A stretch of DNA of 25,344 bases from Gammaproteobacteria bacterium. Lineage in GTDB: Bacteria > Pseudomonadota > Gammaproteobacteria > Pseudomonadales > Pseudohongiellaceae. Below are positions 6,911 to 14,184 of this stretch, one piece after another. The stretch spans positions 1 through 25,344 of the forward strand of contig PWQG01000299.1 of the NCBI GenBank assembly GCA_003556835.1, given 5' to 3'. Position numbers and translations under genes: made by a program. The notes below the pieces were generated by a model. That model was given only the letters and a program-made list of their open reading frames with translations, was not told where the DNA came from and did not search any database. Within the stretch, counting starts at the first letter, position 1. Each line of letters begins with the position of its first letter.

Positions 6911-9031
6911 ATGTTCAATATAGTGAAGAAGACTTTCCAGTACGGTGACGACACCGTCACCCTGGAAACCGGAAAAATCGCCAGGCAGGCAACGGGCTCC
7001 GTTGTGGTCAGCATTGGCGAAACGCAGGTACTGGCCACCGTTGTCGGCAAGAAGACAGCCAACCCGGATGCCCCGTTTTTCCCGTTGACCGTGAACTACC
7101 AGGAAAAGACCTATGCCGCTGGCAAAATTCCCGGCGGTTTCTTCAAGCGTGAAGGTCGGCCGACCGAGAAGGAAACCCTGGTTTCCCGCCTGATCGACCG
7201 CCCCATCCGTCCCCTGTTCCCGGAAGGGTTCAAGAACGAAGTGCAGGTCATCCTCACGGTCATCTCTGCGGACAAGGATCAGGATCCTGACATTGCAGGC
7301 CTGATCGGGGCCTCGGCGGCACTGGCCATCTCCGGTATACCCTTTGCTGGCCCTATCGGCGCAGCGCGTGTTGGTTTTGATCCCGAGGAAGGTTATCTGC
7401 TGAATCCGGACAAGAACCGACTGGAGACTTCGGCTCTCGACATGGTTGTGGCCGGCACGAAGGCGGCTGTGCTGATGGTGGAGTCCGAGGCCCAGGAGCT
7501 TACCGAAGACCAGATGCTGGGGGGCGTGCTGTTTGCACACGAATCCATGCAAGTGGTCATTGACGCCATCGAGGAGCTGAAGGCTGAAGCCGGTAAGGAG
7601 CCCTGGATATGGGAAGCTGCACCGGTCAACGAAACCCTGCAGAAGGCAGTGGCCGAAGCGTTCGCCGGACGCATCGAGGACGCCTATCAGATCTCCGACA
7701 AGATGGATCGCTACGATGCGCTTGGCAGCCTCAAGACAGAAGCCGTCGAGCAGTTCGCCAGCGAAGAGGCCGGCGTTGATGAACGTGAAGTGAAGAACCT
7801 GTTCGGCTCTCTGGAGAAGAAGGTGGTGCGCAACCGCATTCTCGATGGAAAGCCACGAATTGACGGACGTGATACCAAGACCGTGCGTGCCATCGAGATC
7901 GAGACCGGTGTTCTGCCCAAGGTGCATGGTTCCGCCCTGTTCACCCGTGGTGAAACCCAGGCTCTGGTGGTCACCACCCTGGGTGCGATCCGCGATTCCC
8001 AGCTGATCGAGGGCCTGGAAGGTTCGCGCAAGGAATCCTTCATGCTGCACTACAACTTCCCGCCCTATTGTGTCGGGGAGACCGGTTTCATGGCCGGACC
8101 CAAGCGCCGGGAAATCGGTCACGGCAAACTCGCCAAGCGTGGTGTCCAGGCCGTGATGCCGGATGAGGAAGATTTCCCCTACGCCATTCGTGTGGTATCC
8201 GAGATCACCGAGTCCAACGGTTCAAGCTCGATGGCTTCCGTTTGTGGCAGCTCTTTGGCCATGATGGACGCGGGCGTTCCCCTGACAGCACCGGTATCCG
8301 GTATTGCCATGGGCCTGATCAAGGAAGGCGACCGCTTTGCCGTGGTGACGGATATTCTTGGTGATGAGGATCATCTGGGTGATATGGACTTCAAAGTGGC
8401 CGGTACACCCAATGGGGTGACTGCACTGCAGATGGATATCAAGATCCAGGGGATCGACGAAGAGATCATGGAGATCGCCCTGAACCAGGCCCATGAAGCC
8501 CGACTGCACATTCTGGAGAAAATGAATGCCGTGCTGCCCGAGCCGCGTGAAACCGTATCGGAAAATGCGCCTTCCATGGCCATGCTCAAGGTGGATTCAG
8601 ACAAGATCCGTGACGTGATCGGTAAAGGTGGCGCTACCATCCGCAGCATTACTGAGCAGAGCGGCGCCTCCGTTGATATCGATGATGATGGCAATATCCG
8701 TATCTACGGTGAAGATGCCGAGTCGCGTGACAAAGCCATCGAGATGATCCAGGAGATCACGGCTGAAGCGGAAATTGGCAAGCTCTACAAGGGCAAGGTG
8801 GCCCGTATTGTTGATTTTGGCGCCTTCATCACCATTCTGCCCGGCAAGGATGGCCTGGTACATATATCCCAGATCGCCGCTGAGCGGGTCGAGGATATCG
8901 GTGAGTATCTGACCGAGGGCGAAGAGGTGTTGGTCAAGGTGACCGACCTCGACGCGCGTGGCCGGATCAAGCTGAGCATCAAGGAAATCACCGACGAGGA
9001 AAAGCAGGAGTACGCTGCATCCGAGGATTGA
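6911..9031 (+). CDS. pnp: Polyribonucleotide nucleotidyltransferase (PNPase)
   Basis: PNPase degrades RNA 3' to 5' by phosphorolysis and is a core part of the RNA degradosome. From ATG 6911 the product is 706 residues (E. coli 711). It has two RNase PH-like domains (about 10-225 and 305-545) joined by a helical domain, then a KH domain with GKGG at 571-574 and a C-terminal S1 domain (about 620-690, with VDFGAF and GLVHISQIA). Conserved second-core sequences such as VGETGFMAGPKRREIGHG are present. The frame is open upstream to 6881, but ATG 6911 is preferred: AGGAAG lies 5 bases upstream and the protein then begins like its homologues (MFNIVKKTFQYG). Confidence 0.97.
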   Translation: MFNIVKKTFQYGDDTVTLETGKIARQATGSVVVSIGETQVLATVVGKKTANPDAPFFPLTVNYQEKTYAAGKIPGGFFKREGRPTEKETLVSRLIDRPIRPLFPEGFKNEVQVILTVISADKDQDPDIAGLIGASAALAISGIPFAGPIGAARVGFDPEEGYLLNPDKNRLETSALDMVVAGTKAAVLMVESEAQELTEDQMLGGVLFAHESMQVVIDAIEELKAEAGKEPWIWEAAPVNETLQKAVAEAFAGRIEDAYQISDKMDRYDALGSLKTEAVEQFASEEAGVDEREVKNLFGSLEKKVVRNRILDGKPRIDGRDTKTVRAIEIETGVLPKVHGSALFTRGETQALVVTTLGAIRDSQLIEGLEGSRKESFMLHYNFPPYCVGETGFMAGPKRREIGHGKLAKRGVQAVMPDEEDFPYAIRVVSEITESNGSSSMASVCGSSLAMMDAGVPLTAPVSGIAMGLIKEGDRFAVVTDILGDEDHLGDMDFKVAGTPNGVTALQMDIKIQGIDEEIMEIALNQAHEARLHILEKMNAVLPEPRETVSENAPSMAMLKVDSDKIRDVIGKGGATIRSITEQSGASVDIDDDGNIRIYGEDAESRDKAIEMIQEITAEAEIGKLYKGKVARIVDFGAFITILPGKDGLVHISQIAAERVEDIGEYLTEGEEVLVKVTDLDARGRIKLSIKEITDEEKQEYAASED

Positions 9032-9055
9032 TATCCTGACTCTCCGCAGAGTGTC

Positions 9056-9092
9056 AAAGCCCGGGGTCCCCTTGCGGACCCCGGGCTTTTTT
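9056..9092 (+). terminator. Strong terminator of the pnp operon
   Basis: A 14-base perfect stem (9056-9069 with 9076-9089) has a 6-base loop and is followed by T residues to 9092. The top of the stem is GC-rich and its base is A/T. It lies between pnp and the converging 9110-9310 gene. In the other direction only a short T-run follows, so it may act partly on both strands. Confidence 0.92.
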
Positions 9093-9109
9093 GTACCCAG
9101 AGCAGTTTT

Positions 9110-9310
9110 TTACTTGCGTACCAGCAAAAACGCGCCTACGGCCGCTGCAATTGCACCACCGATGATGAACCACATGGTACTGTCAGTGAACCTGCCAGTG
9201 AATGTTTCGCTGATCTGATCAGCTACTGATTGTGAGGCCTGCCAGCCGAAGAACAGCAGCACCAGGCCGAGAACCAGAAGGGCGATACCTGCAATTTGAT
9301 TTGTAGCCAT
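9110..9310 (-). CDS. DUF3185-type small membrane protein
   Basis: The 66-residue product has two hydrophobic helices, at about residues 6-24 and 46-63. They are separated by a polar loop with SETFTGRFTDSTMW, and a short basic end (VRK) follows. This two-helix layout with an F(T)G..TD motif in the loop resembles the DUF3185 family, small inner-membrane proteins of unknown function. The start ATG is preceded by AAAAGGA about 8 bases upstream. It is the last gene of the minus-strand run and follows a long intergenic hairpin (9333-9370). No function can be assigned from sequence; a stress or envelope role is only suggested by its neighbours. Confidence 0.8.
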   Translation of the reverse strand: MATNQIAGIALLVLGLVLLFFGWQASQSVADQISETFTGRFTDSTMWFIIGGAIAAAVGAFLLVRK

Positions 9311-9332
9311 GATTGAATCCTTTTCTGAAATG

Positions 9333-9370
9333 TCAGGAGCAGGTCAACTGTAAAGGTGGCCTGCTCCTGA
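9333..9370 (-). repeat. Long perfect inverted repeat between two small membrane-protein genes
   Basis: TCAGGAGCAGG (9333-9343) is perfectly complementary to CCTGCTCCTGA (9360-9370). Further pairs, including one G-U type, extend inward. No T-run follows on either strand, so this is not a standard intrinsic terminator. It lies between the lmo0937-like and DUF3185-like genes, just upstream of the Shine-Dalgarno of the latter. It could stabilise mRNA, uncouple expression of the two genes, or bind a protein. Confidence 0.75.
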
Positions 9371-9403
9371 TCGTTGGTTGAGCTTACTTCACTACGCGCA
9401 GCG

Positions 9404-9553
9404 CTATACTATGCGTCTTCCCTGTATCAATCTGACCACGATGACCACAACGGCCAGAACCAGCAGTAGATGGATGAACCCGCCCATGGTGTAGGAAGAC
9501 ACCAGTCCGAGTAACCATAACACGATCAATACGATTGCAATTGTTTCCAACAT
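9404..9553 (-). CDS. lmo0937-type small membrane protein
   Basis: The 49-residue product begins MLETIAIVLIVLWLLG and contains two closely spaced hydrophobic segments (about 3-19 and 23-41), with the turn SYTMGGFIH between them and a basic end (QGRRIV). This is the pattern of the lmo0937 family, very short membrane proteins often linked to stress, with no established function. The frame stays open to 9610, but homologues start at the ML(E/W)TIA position, so ATG 9553 is preferred. ATG 9565 (MVHK...) is an alternative. Neither start has a strong Shine-Dalgarno sequence, which leaves the start uncertain. Confidence 0.72.
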   Translation of the reverse strand: MLETIAIVLIVLWLLGLVSSYTMGGFIHLLLVLAVVVIVVRLIQGRRIV

Positions 9554-9683
9554 TTTGTGCACCATGGGGTTGAATTGTGATGTGTGAATAAACAGCCTGT
9601 GGCCGATCATGACCCTATGTCTGTTAGTTGCCGAACATGCTCCGGGGTTAATCAGAGCATGCAGGCTTTCCGACTCGGTTGCA
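9554..9683. other. 130-base intergenic stretch
   Basis: It lies between two minus-strand genes. It contains a 7-base inverted repeat, CATGCTC (9636-9642) with GAGCATG (9655-9661), with a 12-base loop and no T-run. No credible gene or promoter was recognised. Confidence 0.4.
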
Positions 9684-10175
9684 TTACCTGCTGCAGAAGA
9701 AAGCGACGGATTTACTGCCGTCCGACTGCGTCACGATCTCTGAAATCACCTCCGCCGATCCCTGGCCCATGGAGTAGCGCTGCGCCTCTTTTGACGCGGT
9801 CAGAAGCTCCTGGTCCGTGCGGAAGTTGTAATTCAGGCCCGAAGCGGTCTGGCGGGCAAGGGCGGTGGCCGCCCCTGGTGAGCCAGGAAGACATTCGAAA
9901 GTGACGGTGCTTTCGCCGCCTGATGTGGTTTGAAAACTCTCCGCAAGTGATTGAGATTGGGTCTGCTGTTGGTTGCAGTATATGACGGCACGTTGGCCTG
10001 CCTGAATCAATTCATCGTCATTGCGGTAGCTGTAGGTGACCGTCGGATTGCTTGTGGCCACCTGTTGGGGAGATGATGTCCGCGGTGTGGTGGTACAGGA
10101 GGCCATCAGCAGCACTGTGCATGCGGCGCCTGCGCCGATTATTGCGTTCTTCAATACGATTGAATAGGTATTCAT
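9684..10175 (-). CDS. Predicted lipoprotein with two tandem copies of one module
   Basis: The family is not recognised. From ATG 10175 the product is 163 residues, with an N-terminal signal and a lipobox LMASC (lipidated Cys27), so it is probably anchored in the outer membrane. The rest appears to be an internal duplication. Residues 46-96 (TYSYRNDDELIQAGQ...VTFECLP) align with 114-161 (NYNFRTDQELLTASK...SVAFFCS). Both start with an aromatic strand, R-N/T-D, an E-L helix and an A residue, and both end in a V-F/FF-C strand. The first copy has Cys67 and Cys95, a possible disulfide; the second keeps only the final Cys161. AAAAGGAGC upstream supports ATG 10175 rather than the longer frame to 10214. 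It lies 42 bases after the cysteine peptidase gene. Confidence 0.8.
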   Translation of the reverse strand: MNTYSIVLKNAIIGAGAACTVLLMASCTTTPRTSSPQQVATSNPTVTYSYRNDDELIQAGQRAVIYCNQQQTQSQSLAESFQTTSGGESTVTFECLPGSPGAATALARQTASGLNYNFRTDQELLTASKEAQRYSMGQGSAEVISEIVTQSDGSKSVAFFCSR

Positions 10176-10217
10176 TATATCGGTGCTCCTTTTAGGTGGG
10201 ACCATGACAATCATGTG

Positions 10218-11150
10218 TCACCGGTTTGATTGGATCGCCTGTTGGGTGTCCAGGAACTGCTCAAGATAGATTCCACCCAGGGCAACAGCCTGCGCGGCGG
10301 ATTCTTCTGCTAAGGTCTGCCGTCCCTGATCCAGGTGAATTTGCGCAAGATTGTTGTGGGCGGGACCATAATCGGGATGTTCAGCGATGACGGCCTCGAA
10401 AATGCTCCTGGCTTCCTCCAACCTTTCAGTTGAATAAAGCAGGTTGCCTTGTCCCATCAACAATTCCCTTTGCCCGGGCCAACGCTCCAGCCCGATGTGA
10501 TAGGCGGGAAGCACCAGCTCCGGAGCGTTATTCTGTTCCAGCGCAACCACCGCATGGAAATAACGTGTGGGATCGGCACTGGCCGGAATGCTGCCGGGTT
10601 CCAGGACCACGATCGCCCAGTAGTCTGCCCGGATCCAGGTCCGCTCGAAGGCTGCCAGTGACATTTCGTGATCTTCGATGCGGCCGGAATTGAGAGTCAC
10701 TGTGCGGCGATCGACATCAAAGCCTTTGACCACGGCAAAATGCCAATGCGGAAACCGGTTGAGTCCAAGGTTCTGCAGCACAAGCACTGGATGGCCGTTT
10801 TGTATTTCCGTGAACAACGATTCCAGCGTGGGCGGTATCTGGTAGGCGAGTCGACCGAAACTCCTGGCAGTCGCCACCATTTCCAACTGAAACGACCCCT
10901 GGCGCTGGGGCACGTAGACCAGAGGGACAAGCGCCTCCGGTGTGACGTCCACCTCGCTTGCGCCAAGTACCGTTGCCAGAGCCGCCGGCCCGCACTGATA
11001 CTCGTCCTGGGGAAAGAAAGGTACCTGCGACACCAGGCCAGGCTCTGAAAACCGGGCCGGTGTCTCATCCACCATGGACGAATACTGGAGGGACGAGGCG
11101 CAGCTCTGCAATAGAAGAACGACGCCTAAAGTGCTGATCAATCTGTACAT
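10218..11150 (-). CDS. PA2778-family C39-like cysteine peptidase lipoprotein with TPR-like repeats
   Basis: The predicted lipoprotein has 310 residues. A signal sequence ends in the lipobox LLQSC (Cys17). A papain-fold, C39-like domain follows (about 40-185) with a likely catalytic Cys53 in QCGPAAL, His137 in HWHFAV and Asn154 in TLNSGR. The C-terminal part (about 205-295) contains TPR-like helices, including EARSIFEAVIAEHPDYGPAHNNLAQIHL split over two helices. The overall plan matches the PA2778 family of Pseudomonas. C39 peptidases usually cut after double glycine, but the substrate here is unknown. ATG 11150 is preferred because AGGCGG precedes it; GTG 11159 is an alternative. It lies 21 bases after the PA2779-like gene, whose product has a Gly-Gly motif. 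Confidence 0.88.
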   Translation of the reverse strand: MYRLISTLGVVLLLQSCASSLQYSSMVDETPARFSEPGLVSQVPFFPQDEYQCGPAALATVLGASEVDVTPEALVPLVYVPQRQGSFQLEMVATARSFGRLAYQIPPTLESLFTEIQNGHPVLVLQNLGLNRFPHWHFAVVKGFDVDRRTVTLNSGRIEDHEMSLAAFERTWIRADYWAIVVLEPGSIPASADPTRYFHAVVALEQNNAPELVLPAYHIGLERWPGQRELLMGQGNLLYSTERLEEARSIFEAVIAEHPDYGPAHNNLAQIHLDQGRQTLAEESAAQAVALGGIYLEQFLDTQQAIQSNR

Positions 11151-11171
11151 GATGCACACCGCCTGTTCGGT

Positions 11172-11540
11172 TCAGATACGTGGGAAGATATCGATCACGC
11201 CGATCACTTCAAGCAGGATGAGAATCAGAATTACGGTCAGTACGGCACCCAGGGCGTCTCCGCCGGCGGGCAGACTGCTCATGCTGTCATGCATTTGTCG
11301 GAGTTCGCTTTCCGTCATGTTGTCAACACGCTTCTGTGCATCAGCCGGACTCACGCCGTAAGCCAACAGGGCGCTACTTACATCTTCACGGTCCATCAAG
11401 TGGCGTACTTCGTCTCGCTGCAATTGAAGTTCAGAATCCATCGATAACTGCTGGTTGCCCACTGGTCCGGCAGTTGCCGGCATGTGGACCGATGCGGTAG
11501 CGAACGTGAAAATCAGGGCAAAAATATACATTCTGTTCAT
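11172..11540 (-). CDS. PA2779-family exported protein with Gly-Gly/hydrophobic tail
   Basis: The 122-residue product has a signal peptide (about 1-24, ending ATA), a charged helical middle (about 35-90) with DREDV, YGVSPADAQKRV and MTESEL, then LPAGG at 90-94 and one strongly hydrophobic helix (about 97-116). It ends IDIFPRI. This layout matches the PA2779 family, which is found next to PA2778 in Pseudomonas. The tail (double glycine, helix, short end with one Arg) resembles C-terminal sorting signals in plan, but lacks their basic cluster. AAGGA 8 bases upstream supports the start. The function is unknown. Its adjacency to a C39-like peptidase suggests that the peptidase may process it; this is inference only. 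Confidence 0.85.
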   Translation of the reverse strand: MNRMYIFALIFTFATASVHMPATAGPVGNQQLSMDSELQLQRDEVRHLMDREDVSSALLAYGVSPADAQKRVDNMTESELRQMHDSMSSLPAGGDALGAVLTVILILILLEVIGVIDIFPRI

Positions 11541-11601
11541 GGTGTTATCCTTTACATTAAAAAATGGTGAGTGCCCCGGATTGCCGGGAACACTCGTTTG
11601 C

Positions 11602-12156
11602 TTACGGATTGATTCTGGATATCTTGGTTCCTTGAAACGTTATGCCCGCCATCAGTCCCTGCTGACTGAAAATAAATGCGTAAGCATCTTTTTGGATGGA
11701 GGTGGTCGAAATGTTCTGAGCTATGCCTTCATCCACCAGCACAACTGTGGGTCCCGCGCCAATTTCCCAGCCTTGCGTTTCCTCAATATAATCTACGGCT
11801 TCATCCGTCATCAGAAATACTGCATAACCGTAAGACTGAGCGCCAAGCTGAAGACCCCATGAACCGCTGACCGAATTGTAGTAATCAATCACCATGGAGT
11901 CTTTCATCATGAGCCCCTCGCCATAACTTCCACCGAATACAAATCCTGCCTGTACGATATTCGGAAAGATCAATATGGCCGCGGCGGCCTCGGAAAGAAT
12001 GGCTGCTGCCGGTTGTGTGGACACCAGCTCCTGCAATGCCTCTCTGGAACTTCTCTCCAGCTCTTCCTTTGTGGCGGCGCTGGCATAATGCGCGGAGCCC
12101 ATGAATAGCACCATGAGAAGCGCTACAGACAGAAGCTTTATTCGTACAATGTCCAT
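11602..12156 (-). CDS. SYLF/Ysc84-domain exported protein
   Basis: From ATG 12156 the product is 184 residues. A signal peptide ends in HYASA (about residue 27). The rest is one SYLF domain, recognised from AAAILIFPNIVQAGFVFGGSYGEG, the SGSWGLQLGAQSYGYAVFLMT stretch (quoted in part) and IGAGPTVVLVD. In eukaryotes the SYLF domain binds phosphoinositides. Bacterial secreted forms (BPSL1445/YSC84-like) are thought to bind lipid in the periplasm or outer membrane, with no settled role. AAAGGAGT lies 8 bases before ATG 12156; the longer frame starting TTG 12174 runs through this Shine-Dalgarno and is rejected. A TATAAT box lies about 30 bases upstream. It is probably the first gene of the minus-strand envelope run. 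Confidence 0.9.
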   Translation of the reverse strand: MDIVRIKLLSVALLMVLFMGSAHYASAATKEELERSSREALQELVSTQPAAAILSEAAAAILIFPNIVQAGFVFGGSYGEGLMMKDSMVIDYYNSVSGSWGLQLGAQSYGYAVFLMTDEAVDYIEETQGWEIGAGPTVVLVDEGIAQNISTTSIQKDAYAFIFSQQGLMAGITFQGTKISRINP

Positions 12157-12185
12157 TCCAGTACTCCTTTCCAATCGGATTCGAT

Positions 12186-12191
12186 ATTATA
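12186..12191 (-). promoter_or_regulatory. Candidate -10 box for the envelope-gene run
   Basis: On the minus strand this reads TATAAT, a perfect sigma-70 -10 hexamer, 30 bases upstream of ATG 12156. This gives a leader of about 20 bases with the Shine-Dalgarno inside it. No good -35 hexamer was found at 16-18 bases spacing (best GCGATA or AGCGAT). The promoter may therefore need an activator or use a stress sigma factor. Confidence 0.4.
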
Positions 12192-12307
12192 TTTCTGCCG
12201 CTTGCAGTATCGCTGCGCAGCGAATGTTGTCTTCATTTAAGACCCTGTACCGATCCGGGTCTGTACGGTGTAACACATAAGATTGACTTGAGTTGCCTGC
12301 CGCAGAA

Positions 12308-13063
12308 TCAGTGGGGAATCGGGCGGAGAAGGCGGTCTGTTTCCTTCTTTACCACGGCATAACATTCACAGCTCAATTGCTCGAGGCGTTCCCGATTCAG
12401 GACCTCGATGTGACCTCGACGATATTTGATGACTCCGAGATTTTGCAGTTTGCAGGCCGCTTCTGTGACACCCTCACGGCGTACGCCGAGCATGTTGGCA
12501 ATCAACTCCTGGGTCATGACGAGGTGATTTCCCGGCAAACGATCAAGGGAGAGAAGGAGCCAGCGGCAAAGTTGCTGGTCAACGGAATGGTGGCGATTGC
12601 ACACTGCAGTCTGGGCCATCTGGGTCATCAATGCCTGGATGTAGCGCAAGACCAGGACTGACAACTCGCGGTGGTTATTGAACTCCGCAACCAGTCGCTT
12701 ACCCAGTATTCGATAGCCTCTACCCGCGCTTTGTACAACCGCACGACTGGGAGTGCTTTCTCCGCCCATGAAGAGCGGAATGCCCACAAGGCCTTCGTGA
12801 CCGATTACCGAAATTTCCGCCGACGAGCCGTTCTCCATCACATAGAGCAATGACACAATGGCGTCCACGGGAAAGTAGGCATAGCGCACCTTTTGCCCGG
12901 TTTCGTCCAGTACGGCGCCGAGCGGCATATCCACTTCCTCAAGGTGTCGGAACAGGCGATCCCTGACCCGTTTCGGCAGAGCTCCAAGGATGTGATTGCG
13001 CTCCGGAAGCATCTCGAAAAACATAGATGATGTATTCGAAACGGGTTGTTTCGTAGTCCTCAT
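12308..13063 (-). CDS. Crp/Fnr-family transcriptional regulator
   Basis: The 251-residue product has a cyclic-nucleotide-binding-like N-terminal barrel (about 20-135, with YFPVDAIVSLLYVMENG and GLVGIPLFMGG), a dimer helix, and a C-terminal winged helix-turn-helix (about 183-215, MTQELIANMLGVRREGVTEA). The fold and motifs fit Crp/Fnr regulators of the type that begin PERNHILGALP. It lacks the four-Cys N-terminal cluster of FNR, so it is not an obvious oxygen sensor. Its ligand is unknown. ATG 13063 is chosen with only a weak GGAA upstream; ATG 13024 is another option. The upstream region carries a tandem 9-base repeat, a possible operator. It may control the envelope genes downstream or the divergent EPS locus, but this is not shown by the sequence. 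Confidence 0.87.
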   Translation of the reverse strand: MRTTKQPVSNTSSMFFEMLPERNHILGALPKRVRDRLFRHLEEVDMPLGAVLDETGQKVRYAYFPVDAIVSLLYVMENGSSAEISVIGHEGLVGIPLFMGGESTPSRAVVQSAGRGYRILGKRLVAEFNNHRELSVLVLRYIQALMTQMAQTAVCNRHHSVDQQLCRWLLLSLDRLPGNHLVMTQELIANMLGVRREGVTEAACKLQNLGVIKYRRGHIEVLNRERLEQLSCECYAVVKKETDRLLRPIPH

Positions 13064-13102
13064 TGTATTCCGGTTCCATGTCTGTTGTTGATAATTTGAA
13101 TA

Positions 13103-13120
13103 GTGCAAATTGTGCAAATT
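13103..13120. repeat. Tandem 9-base direct repeat upstream of the Crp/Fnr gene
   Basis: GTGCAAATT occurs twice head to tail (13103-13111 and 13112-13120). It lies about 40 bases upstream of the regulator start and directly abuts the stop codon of the acyltransferase gene, in an AT-rich gap. It could be an operator or part of a promoter, or chance. Confidence 0.6.
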
Positions 13121-14184
13121 CAATAGTCCTGCTTAGCTGGATCAGGTTGTGCTACGCCAGGTTGCGGTCGTCGTGCTTTATCGAAGCTGGATTGATAACG
13201 GAAAAGGGCTGGTCTTTCATAAAGAAAGCCCAACCATGTATCCCGTATCCAATAGTGGAATAGTAATGGGGTCAGTACGGCAACTGCTGTTATAACAAGG
13301 CTTGCGAGACCTACATCGGTAATGATTGGATAACTGCCAAAAACAAGGATCAATACCTTCATTGGCAGAAAAAAGCTGAGATAGATCACAATGGAATGCG
13401 CGCCCGCGTAGCGAATCAGGTTGCCCCATTGATAGAGGCTCATCAGGCTGCCGACGCTGACAATGGCTGCGGCGCCCGCAAAACCCAGTAGCAGGCTCAG
13501 GATCGGTTCCTGATCCAGTGAAGTGGTAGTAAGCAACCCATTGATGACAGCCCAGGCTGATAGCGCCGTCAGGGCAAGCAGCGGGCGTTTCGCTGCGCGT
13601 TTGGCCAGATCGAATATCCAGGGAGCGGCCGCATACCCAACAAAAAAGTAGATATACCGATCGAAAAAGCGGTCCGCCACGCTCCAGCCGGTATCAATCA
13701 TTCCCATGCGGAAAAGGGTCTGCAGGGTCGCTGCTGAGAGCAATACCAGCCATACAGGGACACGCCGCAGTGCGCGCGTCACCATATAAAAAATTGCCAG
13801 CATATGCACAAACCACAAAGTGTTGATCGGACTGATCAATGAATGGGAATACAGTGCTGCGAAAGAGACAGGGTCGGAAAGTAGCAGTCCGACCTCGGTC
13901 ATTGATAGCTGAATGGCAAGCCAAAGCAGGTAGAAGTACGCAAAGTGCAGAAGTTTTCGGTCCATGTACTCCCGCAAGGGAGCATTGATAGAACGTGACA
14001 GGAAGAGACCGGCGAGCAGGAAGAAGTCGGGCATGCGGAAGGGGCGGGCAAACTGCACCGCCTCGTGGAGCCAGCCTTCCTGACCCACATTCGCACCGTA
14101 GTCGAGAGTGCAATGCATCATTACAACCATGATGATGCACAGCCCTTTGGCGTAGTCCACCCACTCCACTCTGGCTTCGTACAT
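13120..14184 (-). CDS. Membrane acyltransferase (acyltransferase-3 type)
   Basis: The 354-residue product has about ten hydrophobic helices and a short hydrophilic C-terminal tail rich in Pro, Gln and Lys. The N-terminus reads EWVDYAKGLCIIMVVMMH. This is the signature of acyltransferase-3 proteins, with the conserved His24 in the first helix and Asp10/Lys13 before it. These enzymes move acetyl or succinyl groups across the inner membrane onto sugars such as O-antigen, Nod factor or EPS. ATG 14184 is favoured, with GGGGA 9 bases upstream; ATG 14211 is an alternative with AGAAG upstream. It is divergent from the EPS genes starting at 14440, so decoration of that polymer is a sensible guess. The acceptor cannot be told from sequence. 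Confidence 0.88.
   Translation of the reverse strand: MYEARVEWVDYAKGLCIIMVVMMHCTLDYGANVGQEGWLHEAVQFARPFRMPDFFLLAGLFLSRSINAPLREYMDRKLLHFAYFYLLWLAIQLSMTEVGLLLSDPVSFAALYSHSLISPINTLWFVHMLAIFYMVTRALRRVPVWLVLLSAATLQTLFRMGMIDTGWSVADRFFDRYIYFFVGYAAAPWIFDLAKRAAKRPLLALTALSAWAVINGLLTTTSLDQEPILSLLLGFAGAAAIVSVGSLMSLYQWGNLIRYAGAHSIVIYLSFFLPMKVLILVFGSYPIITDVGLASLVITAVAVLTPLLFHYWIRDTWLGFLYERPALFRYQSSFDKARRPQPGVAQPDPAKQDY

Noticed and set aside
6734..8122. Long minus-strand open frame (462 codons) opposite pnp
   Set aside because: It lies wholly opposite well-conserved PNPase, its translation has no recognisable family, and it has no ribosome binding site context. It is a shadow of GC-biased codon use.
9636..9661. 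7-base inverted repeat with a 12-base loop after the duplicated-module lipoprotein gene
   Set aside because: It is short, has a large loop and no T-run on the minus strand. It is not convincing as a terminator.
12241..12261. GACCC/GGGTC pair after the Crp/Fnr gene as a possible terminator
   Set aside because: The stem is only 5-6 bases with an 11-base loop and a very short T-run; too weak to call.
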